From Antennarius striatus (Eukaryota; Chordata; Actinopteri; Lophiiformes; Antennariidae): DNA of 64,000 bases. Numbering within the stretch: the first letter of the stretch is position 1; every line of letters begins with the position of its first letter. The translations under genes were made by a program, and so were the position numbers. The stretch spans positions 5,693,001-5,757,000 of the forward strand of contig NC_090796.1 of assembly GCF_040054535.1 (NCBI RefSeq), given 5' to 3'. This document shows positions 23,701-35,800 of the stretch, in pieces. The notes under the pieces were generated by a model. The model had not been told where the DNA came from. It ran no database searches and worked only from the letters and a program-made list of their open reading frames with translations.

Positions 23701-24809
23701 GATAAATAAAGTGTGGCTTTCGGGGTGGAGTTTGGAGTAGATTTTCAGATATTTTATGGAATTTATTAAGAAAAAGACTACTGACTCATTTTAAATTGTC
23801 TTATCTTTTGTTTCTTGTAGACAGTCAGATAGACTTGAAGGTCCTCCTGAATGTCAAAGTAACAAAAATACTTACAATATAATTAGATAACATTCTGCGA
23901 TGTTCTGGCATTGCACATCGTCGCACTCCGCCTTGAGACACTACAGTCATCTTTTCTTCAAGACGATGAATGAATGAAATACGGTTAAAACTATGTCAAT
24001 TTTACACACACACACACACACATACACACACATACATGCAGAAACACTAACACATGCACAGACATTTACAGATGACTGGCTACATACTGTATATGCATAG
24101 TTAAAGACTAGGCTTACAATAGAATTCAAGCCTTCACACAAAAAAGTCTTTATTTAATCCCAAATGTTCACAAATAAAATAGTATTGCATTACTTCAGAG
24201 TCACATGTCGACACCAACACTGCTCAACAAGAGCTCAAGCTTTGAAAATGTTTCATTATCATGGGGTTAAGATGGTACTACACAAATTTCAAATAGATCA
24301 GGTGAAAACCTTTGGACACCTTTGTTAAAATACAATGTTCGATTGGCAAAAAATGGCAGGAAATGGCTACAAAATTGAAAATGATCGAGAGCAGTTTCAT
24401 ATGTATGTGATAGCGGTTGCCTGGACAGTGCTTGCCTGTCCTGACAGCCTGTTTAATAGTTATCCTTTTTTCCTTACTGTTTCCTGTTTTTGTTAAGGTG
24501 ATAACTTTGGTTTCCACCTTTTAAACCACAGAGACATCAGTGATAGAACAACTGCATCATCATTTAAAACAATACTAATGTGGAAGTCTGGGTCCTAGGA
24601 CCCTCACTGCTTCATGCCCTTACCAGACAAATACACAACTGAATTCCACAGGTCTTAAATTTTTTTGATCAGCCTCTTTCACTGTGGTCTGAGATAAGAG
24701 AGTTGCTGTTCCTGCAGATCAGTGATGTTAAGCGTGGCACTGCTTTCAGTGGATTAAGATATTCACTCAATCATGCACTCCTTATAGACACGTAACTATG
24801 CTCAAGGTT
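23701..24809. other. 3' flank of SULT A
   Basis: AATAAA at 23705-23710 lies only 5 bp past the stop. A CA repeat is at 24004-24035. The stretch 24590-24810 is homologous to 43300-43510 downstream of SULT B (shared TGCCCTTACCAGACA), marking the duplicated 3' flank. No gene recognised. Confidence 0.5.
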
Positions 24810-25110
24810 TCATCCATTGTTAAGATACAAAACCAATACAATGGAATTGGGTAATTTAATTCCACTATGTTGTGCTCTCATCCAGAACTACCCCTACAAG
24901 CGGCTCAGAGAAATCCAAGGTCAAGTCAACGAGTTCTGGAAAGCATGGTGTCAGCTTGCTGGCCCAAACCTTTTTGTGAGATCAAAATGGCATGCTACAG
25001 AAAGAAATGTCTCTGTTGGTGATGTTGTATGGCTTTGTGATCAGAATGCTTTGCGTGGGCAGTTTAGACTTGGTCGAGTTGTCACTGTAGCTGTAAAGTT
25101 GTTGTTTGCA
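24810..25110 (+). mobile_element. BEL/Pao LTR-retrotransposon integrase C-terminus remnant
   Basis: A frame at 24817-25152 contains QVNEFWKAWCQ and VSVGDVVWLCDQNALRGQFR followed by LGRVV, the conserved end of BEL/Pao polyproteins. Everything upstream (gag, protease, RT, RNase H) is missing, so this is a 3' remnant. Confidence 0.7.
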
Positions 25111-25147
25111 AGCTTTCTGAGTAAGCTCACAAAGCTTGAGTGGAAGG

Positions 25148-25450
25148 TGTAGCGGCGAACAGCTGTTTCGTCAGCTGATGTGCGTGTGTGTAACCACGGC
25201 GGTACTGCAGCGCGCACAATCAACCAAATCCCAGTTGTAAATATTGTATTTTCATTACTGAGTACTCGGCAGAGCACATCCGCACCCATGTTCGCCCTGG
25301 TAGTCCCGAATAAAGTTTGTATGTAATTCGGTAAAGTTCGGCCATTCAGTTTGTGCATTTAAAGTAGTTTACTTATATTTGTGTATAATTGCAGGATGAG
25401 TGCTCGGCTCATCAACCGGGGTGCAAGCATTACTCACCTGTTTCAAATGG
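25148..25450 (+). repeat. Candidate BEL/Pao 3' LTR
   Basis: Follows the integrase end, begins TGTAGCGGCG, and carries a poly(A)-like CCGAATAAAGTTTG at about 25307. The right edge and target-site duplication are not clear. A small frame at 25394-25525 (MSARLINRGASI…) is not recognised. Confidence 0.4.
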
Positions 25451-25559
25451 AGCAGAGAAAAGAGACGCCGGAAGAACACTTTTATTTTTTATGTGTGGAT
25501 ACAAGATATCTGAGGTGTGGGTGAAGTTATTTGTAGCGCCCGGTGCTGTGGGTAAATGT

Positions 25560-27172
25560 TGGCTGGTGAGGAAGAGTCAGTGTAACTTGTTTGGTCCGAA
25601 TACGATATAGTAGCAGTCTGCTTAATCCATATTAAAAGTATTTGATGTGCAGACATAACTGTGCTGGTTCATTGGCTGCTGGTGAGGGCATGGGATAAAC
25701 GGGTCATTTTTTTTCTCTATTTGCAGATAGCATGTTTAAGGCTGCTAAAAAAAAAAAGTGACTTACTGAAAAAATTCTAAGTTTTATAGTGGATTTTGGA
25801 TGCAAATGTGTCTAAACCTGGGTCGAAATTGTGGGTTGATTAATTATTTATTAATTTGTATGTTGGTGTAATAAAATATTTAATTCATTGGATCCATGGT
25901 TTAAAAGAAAAACAAACATTTCGTTTATTTTAATGCATTTACATTGAAATAATTTACTTACGTCTGTTTTAACTTAAAGGGAAAAAATAAAATCTTTTCA
26001 TACACTTGGTTAATGTGAAAGGATTTGATAATTGATCAATATTAATTTGTATTTATTATAATTATTGATTATGGGTCTGATAATTATTTGATTTATTAGA
26101 ACCTGTTTTACAAAATGATAATCATGTGGTGTTTGTTTAAGGTTTTTCCCCTGCTGTTGAAGACTATTTAAGAAAAAGGTTGTAAAGAAAAAGAAAAAGG
26201 AACAACGACCTGGTCTTTCAGTGGATTCCAGCCTTTGATGTTCGGCGTTGGTACACCCCTTCAAGAGTGTGGTTAGCAAAGCAAGCAAAACACTTGACAC
26301 TCATATACTCAATGGTATGCTATCATATATCTCATACCTTCCATATAATCAAGCTTTGTCAATTACATCATGAAATGGAGTCCAAAGTAAGTAAAAACAT
26401 GAGGGCTAAGTGGAATCATCGATAGTGCTGTCAGACAGTTCCAGACAGGCATGCCAAAGACTCATTAACTGAAACCCTGTAGCTGAGAAAGACGTTTGTG
26501 TGGAAGTTTACTCCCTAAACCCAAACGTTTTAAAAATCAATAAGTCTCAGTGGTCTCCGGATGGACAGCTGTCTAGGTGAAGTCCTTAGACAACTGAGAG
26601 CTGCTTCACAAAAAATCTGTTCAATAAACTTTGTGATTTACTGAACTCTGAAACTTTTGACTTGTGCCATTTCTGGAATCAACAAACATGCATACATTAG
26701 GTGTGATGAGACGAAGTCAAGAAGGTTTTGTTTTTTGTCACGAGACTTGCAATGATGTGCCGCCATTTACAACAATCCCATCCAGCTTCCTTGGCTACTT
26801 GAGTTTGCCAATGACGCTCATGAACTCAGCCATCCACTAGCAAAGTGGATGGCTGAAAAGTCAGGTGATAGATGAGAATTTTTTCAAACATATGTAATTA
26901 GGGGGACTCACCTACAAACTGATGGATAGTGGTGTTGCTGACTTTTGGCAGGTAGCTGGACCAGTGCTGCTTCTTCTCAAATAGCAAAGTAAATCATGGA
27001 GAGTGACATTAATACACTCACACCATTGCTCATACCACCCAATGCTGGCTGGATGGTATGGTGCAATGTGCATTTTCTAAATAACACTTTCATATTTCTC
27101 CCCTGGACAAAACCATTGTTCCCACAATCATGCAATGCTCCTGCAATCTCCATGCACAGAAAATATATGCAG
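25560..27172. other. AT-rich spacer, no gene recognised
   Basis: 26290-26400 matches 45835-45930 (shared CTAATCAAGCTTTGT-like block), so the duplicated segment reaches this far. AATAAA-like strings (26623) occur without a supported gene. Confidence 0.4.
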
Positions 27173-27665
27173 CGGAGGGACCCAAGTGGAAGAGTGAGGT
27201 TACAGGGAGAAGAGATCAAGAGGGTGGAGGATTTTAAGTACTTAGGGTCAACAGTCCAGAGCAATGGAGAGTGTGGAAAAGAGGTGAAGAAGTGTGTGCA
27301 GGCAGGATGGAACGAGTGGAGAAAAGTGCCATGTGTGATGTGTGATAGAAGAGTTTCAGCTAAAATGAAAGGAAAGTTGTACAAAACTGTGGTGAGACCA
27401 GCAATGTTGCTTTGTCTAGAGACAGTGTCACTGAGGAAAAGACAGGAGACAGAGCTGGAGGTAGCAGAGATGAAGATGTTGAAGGAACGAAGGATAGGAT
27501 CAGGAATGAGTACATCACAGGGACAGCACATGTTAGAGGTTTTGGAGAGTCAGAGAGGCCAGACTGAGATGGTTTGGACATGTCCAGAGGAGAGATAGTG
27601 AATATATTGGTAGAAGGATGCTGAGTTTTGAACCCCTGAAGGGAAAAGCCAAAAGAAAAAGAAGA
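27173..27665 (+). mobile_element. RTE LINE fragment with internal deletion
   Basis: Encodes [20 protein letters not shown] and later [20 protein letters not shown]. The sequence then jumps from FE to the terminal CCTGAAGGGAAAAGCC, so about 110 bp of the 3' coding end is deleted. Frameshifts near 27485 add further decay. Confidence 0.85.
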
Positions 27666-28069
27666 GGACTTCAAGCAAGTCCCATCAAAATCTGGTAGTT
27701 TATGGGCAAATCCTCCTGAGAGGCAATAAAACATAAAATTCCTGCTGAAAACACCACTTTGATGAATAGGTTTGTAACTTCTCACTTCTGTCATCAACTC
27801 ACTTACTGGGCCAGATGTTATATTTGGTCTGCAAAGTGAACATGGAGCTGGCTCAAAACCCTTCTCTTTGCCAATGACATCCTTCCGAGACACTGCTACT
27901 TTCATTGCCGCAGTGCTGGCAGCCCGATGATCTCCTGTCCTTGTCAGGATGCGCTGGTCACAAGGAATGGCGAGGTGCTAAGTAAAGAAGTGCAGCTAAT
28001 CCTGGAGATGTTACTAGGATGGGACGGGGCTATCTGTTTCTTTTCAAAGATCCCCTAGCTTTGGGACAA

Positions 28070-28495
28070 ATCAAATCAAATCCACTTTTATTCGTCCACA
28101 CAATGGGGAAATTATGTTTTCCACTCCAGTTTTTTGTACATATATATATATGTGTGTGTGTGTGTGTGTTAGTCAGAATACACACACACAAACATATCTT
28201 ATACAGGCCCCTGAACACAACACACACTAGGGGCCTGTAGGCATGCAATTAATGACAACCAGTACAAGAGAGGTGGAGGGACGGGTCGCGACTTCGGGGG
28301 TGCGCCCCAATGAGCAGCTTGTGGGGGGGATGGCGCCTTGCTCAGGGGCGCCTCGGCAGTGGCTGTGAGCTGACACCTCCCACTGTCAGCTCACACTCCA
28401 AAGATGTCTGGCTGGAGCGGGAATCGAACCACTGATGGATGCTGTCTGGTCCCAAGATGTCCGCTCTACCGCTGAGCCACTGCCGCCCCAAGACA
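28070..28495 (-). repeat. tRNA-derived SINE, near full length, minus orientation
   Basis: Read on the minus strand it begins GGGGCGGCAGTGGCTCAGCG (A box), then GTGGTTCGATTCCCGC (B box). It has a GCCCCTGAGCAAGGCGCC-type body and ends with a microsatellite and a TTCCCCATTGTG tail. It is a different SINE from the CACGGTGGCGCAGTGG family. Confidence 0.75.
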
Positions 28496-28999
28496 CAAGG
28501 TAAGAATGAGATAGCTGAGATACAAGAAGATGAGAACATCATGACACTGTATTTTTCTGGTAAGATCTTAACAACCGTAAATAGTTTGAAACCAAGGAGT
28601 TGGGCAGTGTTTCTTCTGAGCCAATGTCGTGGAAAGTTTTAAATACAATAAAATAATACAATAAAATAATATAATAAAATAATATCATTTCATAGAACCA
28701 AAGATCTGGATTGTTGTGTGTGTCAAATTATTCAGCGCTCATGAAGGTGGCACCAGGATGTCTCGAGGTCATGAAGACGCTGCATGAAAATAATTCCTGT
28801 TAGACCATATTTGGAAAAGCTTGCATGACTGTCGGTATCCTTGGAAGAAGTTAGACACTGACAGAAGCAGCTAGCCATTTCATTTCATATACTGTACTTG
28901 AAATTAGAATGTACTGTATGTTTCTGCACAGGGTCATCCAAAGAATGTCTGCAGCAGATACTGTATGTCCTCACAGGGTTTGCGTGACTGATTATATTA

Positions 29000-29500
29000 T
29001 GTCATCAAATAGTTTTGTGAAACTGTCGACTTGATATTTTTGGTAACGTCTGGAGGTCATGACGTACCAACTGAAAGCCCATAAAGAACTGGTTGAAAGC
29101 AGATGAGCCGAGGTTAATACCTCCCCCTAGTCACGCCTTTAGAGTATAAATGATGTGTGATTCTTTTCATATTTTGTACCTGGAACTCCGCTGAAGCTCT
29201 CGTCTGTAAAGTTTTTCCTGTACCCAGAATATTCTGTAACAACACCTCAATGGACCATTCATCATCTCCAGAGCTGTCATCATGATTAGATAAGTATTTG
29301 TTGAACTTGTCTGTTTGTTGAACTTGTCTGTCTGTTTGTTAATATCATCAATGATATTATTGGACTCATACTCAACCTATTGATGATATTATTGGACTCA
29401 CACTCAACCTATGGATTATATTATTGTACTGCTAATCAACCTATGCCTGATTTGAATCGACAAATAAAAATCTTGTATTTATTATAACTGTGTCCTGTCT
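29000..29500 (+). repeat. LTR-like segment with local tandem repeat
   Basis: A TATA-like GTATAAATG at 29151 and AATAAA at 29464 have promoter/poly(A) spacing like a solo LTR, but the ends and duplication are not visible. At 29338-29440 there are about three copies of a 40-50 bp unit (GATATTATTGGACTCA…CAACCTAT). Confidence 0.3.
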
Positions 29501-29534
29501 TAAGAGAAACAAAACCCCCACCACAAAAGCCATG

Positions 29535-29700
29535 ACTAGGGTGGCAAAGTGGCAGCAAGAAGGTTCTGGGTATGATTCTAATCTGTGTGGAGTTTGTATG
29601 TTATCCTTGTGTCTCCTTGGGTTCTCTCTGGGTTCCTGTCACTTCCAAAAACATGCAGCTTAGATGAACTGATTACTTCAAATTGCCCTCACACTCAGAG
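29535..29700 (+). repeat. SINE fragment (CACGGTGGCGCAGTGG family)
   Basis: GGTGGCAAAGTGGCAGCAAGAAGGTTCTGGG head followed by TGTGGAGTTTGTATGTTATC and CCAAAAACATGCAGCTTAG; 3' half missing. Confidence 0.65.
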
Positions 29701-29744
29701 CGTTTGCTATTGCAAAAAAATATTCTTATTGAATTGACTGTTGC

Positions 29745-30915
29745 AGCCATTTATTGTTTGTTTTTGTTCTAGCAAAGATTTCTCCTGATTCTCGGAATCT
29801 GTTGATTAAATTATGGTCTGTAGATGAGAAAGTCATTCCTGTTAACTGAGAAACGTCCTTATGAATTGATTTAAGAAGTAACTCTCAGTTAGGTAAAGAC
29901 AAGGCCTTTCAATGATGCTCCTTTTATGCACCGTCATGAAAATACTACATGTTACCAATGAACCTCTTTACCTGAGGAAAGTATTTCACAACATTCTTGG
30001 TCTTTTTTTGTCTTTCCAGACTTTTTTCTGAGTCAGTGATCTCAATGGTCTTTGTCTGGTTTCCAGTTGAACTGAATGTCAAACTTGACAAGTAAATGAT
30101 CACATTTTGTAATACTGATGTTTTGCAGAGTGTCCTAACTTTTCTGTAATCATGGTCGTACAATCAACACAAGTTAGATAGATAACTGAGTAACTGAAAA
30201 CTTGTGTGTGTCTGTGTGCATCCTGGACGTCATCCTGGATGTCGTTACGGTCACACTACCCGGACCTGAGTCCGGCCCAGCTGAACCACCTGCTGGGCCT
30301 TTACAGCCCAGCACATCCAAGCAGACATACCCGGACTACATCTGGTCATGACCACCCTGCAGCACACAACCGATGAGAGGTCAACATCGGGCCCTGTACT
30401 AGCATGGGGTGATAAAATAATGACATTAAAATCATCCAATCAGCCTCTCATGCTGATTGGATCATTTGTGGCGGCAGTAGCTCAGTCCACTGTCTTGGGA
30501 TGGGGGCCAGAAGTTCCTCTGGACCAAGAAGGTCAATTGAACAGAGCACCGTCCCCCAACAAGTTGCTAATTGGGGCATGCCAGATCAGAGCTGCCTACT
30601 GCTCTACCTCTCGCTGTATATACTGTATATTGCATGCCCACAGGCCTCTTGTGTGTGTATGTGTGTGTGCATGTTTGTTTTAGGGGCCTGTACACACACA
30701 TACTGTATACAGTGTACACTTGTTAAAAATAGACAGAAACCATGAGAGGAAAAATAATTTCCCAGGGGTTAATAAAGTACATTATTCTTCTTCAGCTGAT
30801 ATCCTGAACAGTTTTGACACCCATCATCCTCTGGTGCTGCTAGATGTTCTTATTAGTTCCAAATGGGAAAGGAAGTAACAGATTCAGCCTTGGAAGTTGA
30901 ACTGGAAGAGTTCAT
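29745..30915 (+). pseudogene. radil: Duplicated, decayed radil exons
   Basis: Matches radil 800-1900, introns included. The copy of exon 1281-1425 is at about 30225-30360, with its acceptor lost (TATAGAC deleted) and its donor changed (CTGGTGAG to CGATGAG). The copy of exon 1778-1932 is at about 30797-30915, with a 1-base deletion (GATGGTTCTT to GATGTTCTT) that shifts the frame. A SINE has inserted between the two exon copies. The DIL-domain exon and all PDZ exons are absent. It is a non-functional remnant of a segmental duplication. Confidence 0.85.
30468..30782 (+). repeat. tRNA-derived SINE inside radil pseudogene
   Basis: GGCGGCAGTAGCTCAGTCCA head, ATGCCCACAGGCCTC, GT/CA stretches and a CCAGGGGTTAATAAAGTA tail. 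Same family as the minus copy at 28070. Confidence 0.7.
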
Positions 30916-31059
30916 TTTTGCCCATTCTGAATCACAGTCCAAAAAGGTCACCTCTAAGGCCGTGTCCACAAGTAGGCCATGTCCACAATAATGTTTTTTC
31001 AGTTTATAATGCATGCAATTTCATTTATGCATTTATCTTGATATTAAGGAACATGTTTT

Positions 31060-32289
31060 GTTTTTGAAGGACATTTGCTTTTTTGCTGTTTGCCCGTTAA
31101 AAAGGGTTCCAATTGAAGTTACTGACAGAGCCATAACAAGATATTGCTTTATTCATTTAATCATGAAATACTATACACTCTTTTAGCTCTTGGTTCAAAG
31201 TCTATGTTTATCCCCCCTCTACATTTGAATAAGCTAACTTGAAAACCTCACGCTGTCACGCTTCCGGCGTCTACCTGGAAGTTCGGCCCACCAGCCGAGT
31301 TAGCTCCGGTCTTCACATTTGTTCATGTCTCTCACTTACGGAGCCATTTAGCTTCGTCAAACATAGCGGTTTATATTTTTTGATTGTGGGGAACCCTGAT
31401 GCTTTATTCACCAGGACCGAACTTACAAAGCCGGCGTCTACCCGGATGACCGGGCCGTAACACCAGTGACCTTCGTTTTCGCTTTCATCCGTCCCACACA
31501 CACAAAGCCGTTACGGCTTCGTCAGACACAGCGGTTTGTCTTCTTGTGATGGCGAAGAAAAAAAAGAAAACAAGCACTGCTGATAAGTCTGATATAATTG
31601 TTTTATCGTGGAATTTCTACAGATTCCCGCTAGTTTCAATGTGTTTTATTAAACATATTAAAACATACCTGAAATGAAGTCTGGCCCACGGCTTGTCACA
31701 AATTTGTCTTTTTGGCCCTCCATATACACTGCCCGGCCCAAAAAAAGTCACCGTTTGGGTTTCAACAAGCAAATTGCAGGGTTATGATCAGGGGTTGCTT
31801 CGGTTGGTCAAGTCTAGGCTCAGCAATATTATTCAGCAAAAAAATTAAGTCAGCTGAGTATCTGAATGTACTGAATGACCAGGCAATCCCATAAATGGAT
31901 TTTTTCTCCCGGATGGCACGACCATATTCCAGGACAACAATGCCAAAATTTATCGGACTCTAATTGTGAAAGAGTGGTCCAGGGAGCGTGAGGAATCATT
32001 TTCACACATCGATTGGCCCCCACAGTCTTGAGCTTAACCCCATTCAAAGTCTATGGGATGTGCTGGAGAAGACCTTGCACTGTGGTTTGACTCCTATCAT
32101 CAATACAAGACCTCGGCCAAAAATTAATGCAATTCTGGACAGAAATAAATGCTGTGACATTGTACAAGGTTGTCGAAACAATGCTGCAGCAAATGCGCAC
32201 CACAATCAAAGCTACAGGCAATCCCACGAAATATTAGAGTGTGTGACTTTTTTTTTGGCCAGGCAGTGTATTTGACCTTTACACTCCTG
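31060..32289 (-). mobile_element. hAT-like element copy interrupted by Tc1
   Basis: Shares AGTTACTGACAGAGCCATAACA and GCTCTTGG with copies at 39010 and 43504 (the latter inverted). The terminal part TTTTTGGCC…TTTGACCTTTACACTCCTG ends at 32289 and is split by the Tc1 element. Its left boundary is not clear, and a GC-richer insert of unknown origin lies at about 31240-31600. Confidence 0.55.
31727..32268 (+). mobile_element. Decayed Tc1/mariner element
   Basis: Ends CACTGCCCGGCCCAAAAAAA and, on the minus strand, CACTGCCTGGCCAAAAAAAA, flanked by TA (31725-31726 and 32269-32270). Inside are transposase pieces such as [17 protein letters not shown], where the catalytic Glu of the DD34E triad (NPIE) reads Gln. 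It is internally deleted and frameshifted, so inactive. Confidence 0.85.
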
Positions 32290-32500
32290 AACTAAGGTAT
32301 ACTGATATTTTAACGGTTCCATATGTAGTTAGTTCAATATTTAATGAGCAGTAGTCAATTCAATATTGTGCAACAAGTAGTTAATATTTGACACCAAACC
32401 TGATTTGCATTTTGCATCTATCACTTGGTTTTTGAGTTTAGACAAGGAGCTCACCCACACTAACTGTGGAAAAAGTTTGAACCATTCTTTTCTCTGAATA

Positions 32501-32763
32501 ATGGCTGAAGCAGACTTGTACTTTGAGTACAAAGGAATTTATTTTACACATTTTTATCACACACCTGAGAGCCTGAAATACCTCGAGGAGCTTTCCTTTC
32601 GACCAGATGACATCTTCATTGCAACATACCCCAAGTCAGGTAAAGTCAGGTATTCATTCTTACTTCTGATGAAAGAAGTCAATTCTTGCTTTGCATTAAC
32701 AATAAGAGATTCATAGTGTTCATTTGTGTCTGAAGTAGATAAACCTTGTCCTATGGCAACTGC

Positions 32764-32833
<70 letters not shown>

Positions 32834-35800
32834 CTTTGCACTATTCTTCATCTTTTCATTTGATTTAGACGTGATCATAAAAATCTGGGGAGTTGAGAAG
32901 ATAAACTAATAAATGTTTGAGTTGAAGTCTGATTTATGAAAGGTTCTGTTCTTGTCTCAGGTACAACATGGTCACAAGAGATTGTCTCTCAGATAATGAG
33001 TGGAGGAGATTCATCAACTGCTGAGACTCTTCCATATCAGGACCGTACTCCTTGGATAGAAGCTACCCAACTGGCTGATCTACATTTTGAAGACAGACCA
33101 TCGCCACGAATTTTCACTACACATTTGCCATATAACATGATGCCTCCATCTTTCTACAAAGTCAAACCAAAGGTAAATTTTACCCTACAGTTTCTATATG
33201 ACTACTGCTTTTTGCCATTACTGCACATTTTATGTTTGGCCTCTTAAAAATAGAGGATTTAGATGCTGTGGAAATGATGTAAGGACCTAGTTTTCTATGT
33301 GCAGTTACATAGTTAAGAAGTTACTACATAAATGTGATCTGTATAAATCTGCTGAGCAGGACTTAGAGTTAAGTCTGTGATCCTTAAAAATTAAATAAAA
33401 AGTTGAAAGTGATACTTCTACACTAATAAAGCACATAATTCCTTAGTGGTGTTGCATGCTTACAGGTAATTCCTGTATGGTGATGTCTTTTAATTATGCA
33501 TGTAATTCCTTAGTTGTACTATAATACCACATAATTCCCGTGTGGTGGTGATAGTTAAAAAACTAGCTGCAAAGTAAGATGAGAGAACTGTATTCTAAAC
33601 AGCAGGAGCTTGTCAAGATCACTAAGTGACGTGTGTGAAGAAATTAGTACACATAAACAATCTTATAAGATCCATCCATCCATTTTCTAAACCACTTCAT
33701 CCACTGTTGCGGGTCACAGGGGGATGGAGTTTATCCCAGCTGGCTGGGGCGTGAAGCGGGGGACATTCTGGGCGCAACACGAGTGCGCAGCGGAGCCAGA
33801 CAGAGACACAGACAAACACGCGCGTACACAGTCACACTTATCATCAATTTGGGACTGGTCAATTAACCTGAAGCGCATGTTTTTGGATGTCCCAATAAAA
33901 TACATACAATGAGAATATAAAAAACTATGTAATGTATATGGACTTTGTGGTGACTCTCCCAGTGACTGGTACAGTATATATCCTGTGTATACTATAGGGG
34001 TGTGTTACTCGGAATGTAAGTGTCATACAAAATAAAGTCGCCCAAAGTTAGTGTGTGTTTGATAAAATCTGAACATATACAGTATGTATGGGAAGATCAG
34101 TTCGAGTGTGAATTACGTGTGACTGATAACCCCATTAACAGTACAAGCATACTTAGTCAGTTCAAGTTATGGGGAACAAAGTGGGGAAATAAAACCATTA
34201 CCTGGTCCTCTTATAGGCCCAGCTAAAATCATGGCCATTAATACTCTGTGAACATGAACTGTTTAGAAAGTTTGAGAGTGTTGATCAAAGAAAGAAAAGA
34301 CGGAAAGAAGAACAAGACACTGGCAAGCCTTTCAGAAAAGAAGTAGAACATAGAGAAAGCAAAAATCTCTAACCGGCTTGCTGTTGCAGGATGTCTGATG
34401 AGAAAGAGAAAAGGTAATGTGGGGGAAGTGACAGGATAGGATTCCGCATCTGCCACATGCTGTCTCCACTCCTACAGCCCTTCCTTAAAAGACACTTCCT
34501 CCAAAAGAGGTGACAAAAGCACCTCGTAAGATGCAGAAGGAGGGGTGAGGACAAGGAATGCAAAGAAAAATCACTGTATCCTGATCCGTTTTCACTTTGA
34601 CACCTTAGGACAATCAATCTGACTTTGCTTCTGCTTAGACCGGGTGTCGGCAATCCGCGGCTCCGGAGCAGCATGCGGCTCTGTAGCATCTCCCTTGCGG
34701 TTCTCTGGAGATTAATCACAAAAGAAAAAAATTATACTTAAAAGAAAAAAATATACAGATATTCTTCTCACAGCTAAATATATTTGCAAACAAAAAATTT
34801 ATTGTTTTAAATTCTCTACTTTTTTTACGTTTTCGACGCTATCGTGATTTTTAAAAATTAGGTCAGGTACCTAATACCTAATGTAGCTGCAAGAGGACAC
34901 AAGCCAGTGTCTTATTGTGCCGGTCCCAAGCCCGGATAAATACAGAGGGTTGCATCAGGAAGGGCATCCGGCGTAAAACTTTTGCCAAATCAAAGATGCG
35001 AATCAAACCTATGACTTCCATACCGGATCGGTCGAGGCCCGGGTTAACAACGACCGCCATCGGCGGTCGTTGTTAACAGGGCATACAGGGCGCCGGTGGA
35101 AATTGGATTACTGTTGGTCGAAGAAGGAGAGGAGGAAAGTGCGTTCGCACGAAGAAAGAGAAGAGGAACACCAAGAGTATAGGACTGAGAGTAGGGACGT
35201 TGAATGTTGGAACTATGACAGGAAAAGGTAGAGAGTTGGTTGACATGATGCAGAGGAGGAAGGTAGACATACTGTGTGTCCAGGAGACCAGGTGGAAAGG
35301 TAGCAAGGCTAGAAGTTTAGGAGCAGGGTTCAAGTTGTTCTATCATGGTGTAGATGGGAAGAGAAATGGAGTAGGAGTTATCTTGAAGGAGGAGTTTGTT
35401 AGGAATGTCCTGGCGGTAAAAAGAGTGTCAGATAGAGTGATGAGTCTGAAGCTAGAAATAGAAGGTGTGATGTTCAATGTTGTTAGCGGGTATGCTCCAC
35501 AGGTAGGATGTGAGCTGGAGGAGAAGGAGAAATTCTGGTCGGACCTTGATGAAGTGATGCAGACCCTAGAAGTGAGAGAGTTGTCATTGGAGCAGACTTC
35601 AATGGACATGTTGGTGCAGGAAACAGAGGTGAGGAGGAGGTGATGGGCAGGTTTGGTATCCAGGAGAGGAACGCAGAAGGACAGATGGTAGTTGACTTTG
35701 CAAAAAGGATGGAAATGGCTGTAGTGAATACTTTCTTCCAGAAGAGGCAGGAACATAGAGTGACCTATAAGAGTGGCGGTAGGAGCACACAGGTAGACTA

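Noticed and set aside
23705-23710. AATAAA as SULT A poly(A) signal
   Set aside because: Only 5 bp after the stop; possible but too close to call, and not conserved in SULT B.
24004-24035. CRISPR-like or regulatory direct repeats
   Set aside because: Simple CA microsatellite; no spacers, and the genome is vertebrate.
28262-28495. Possible tRNA gene from A- and B-box motifs
   Set aside because: Boxes belong to a SINE head with body and tail; no closed cloverleaf or anticodon arm could be supported. Same reasoning for 9565, 40885, 46726, 52761 and 53335.
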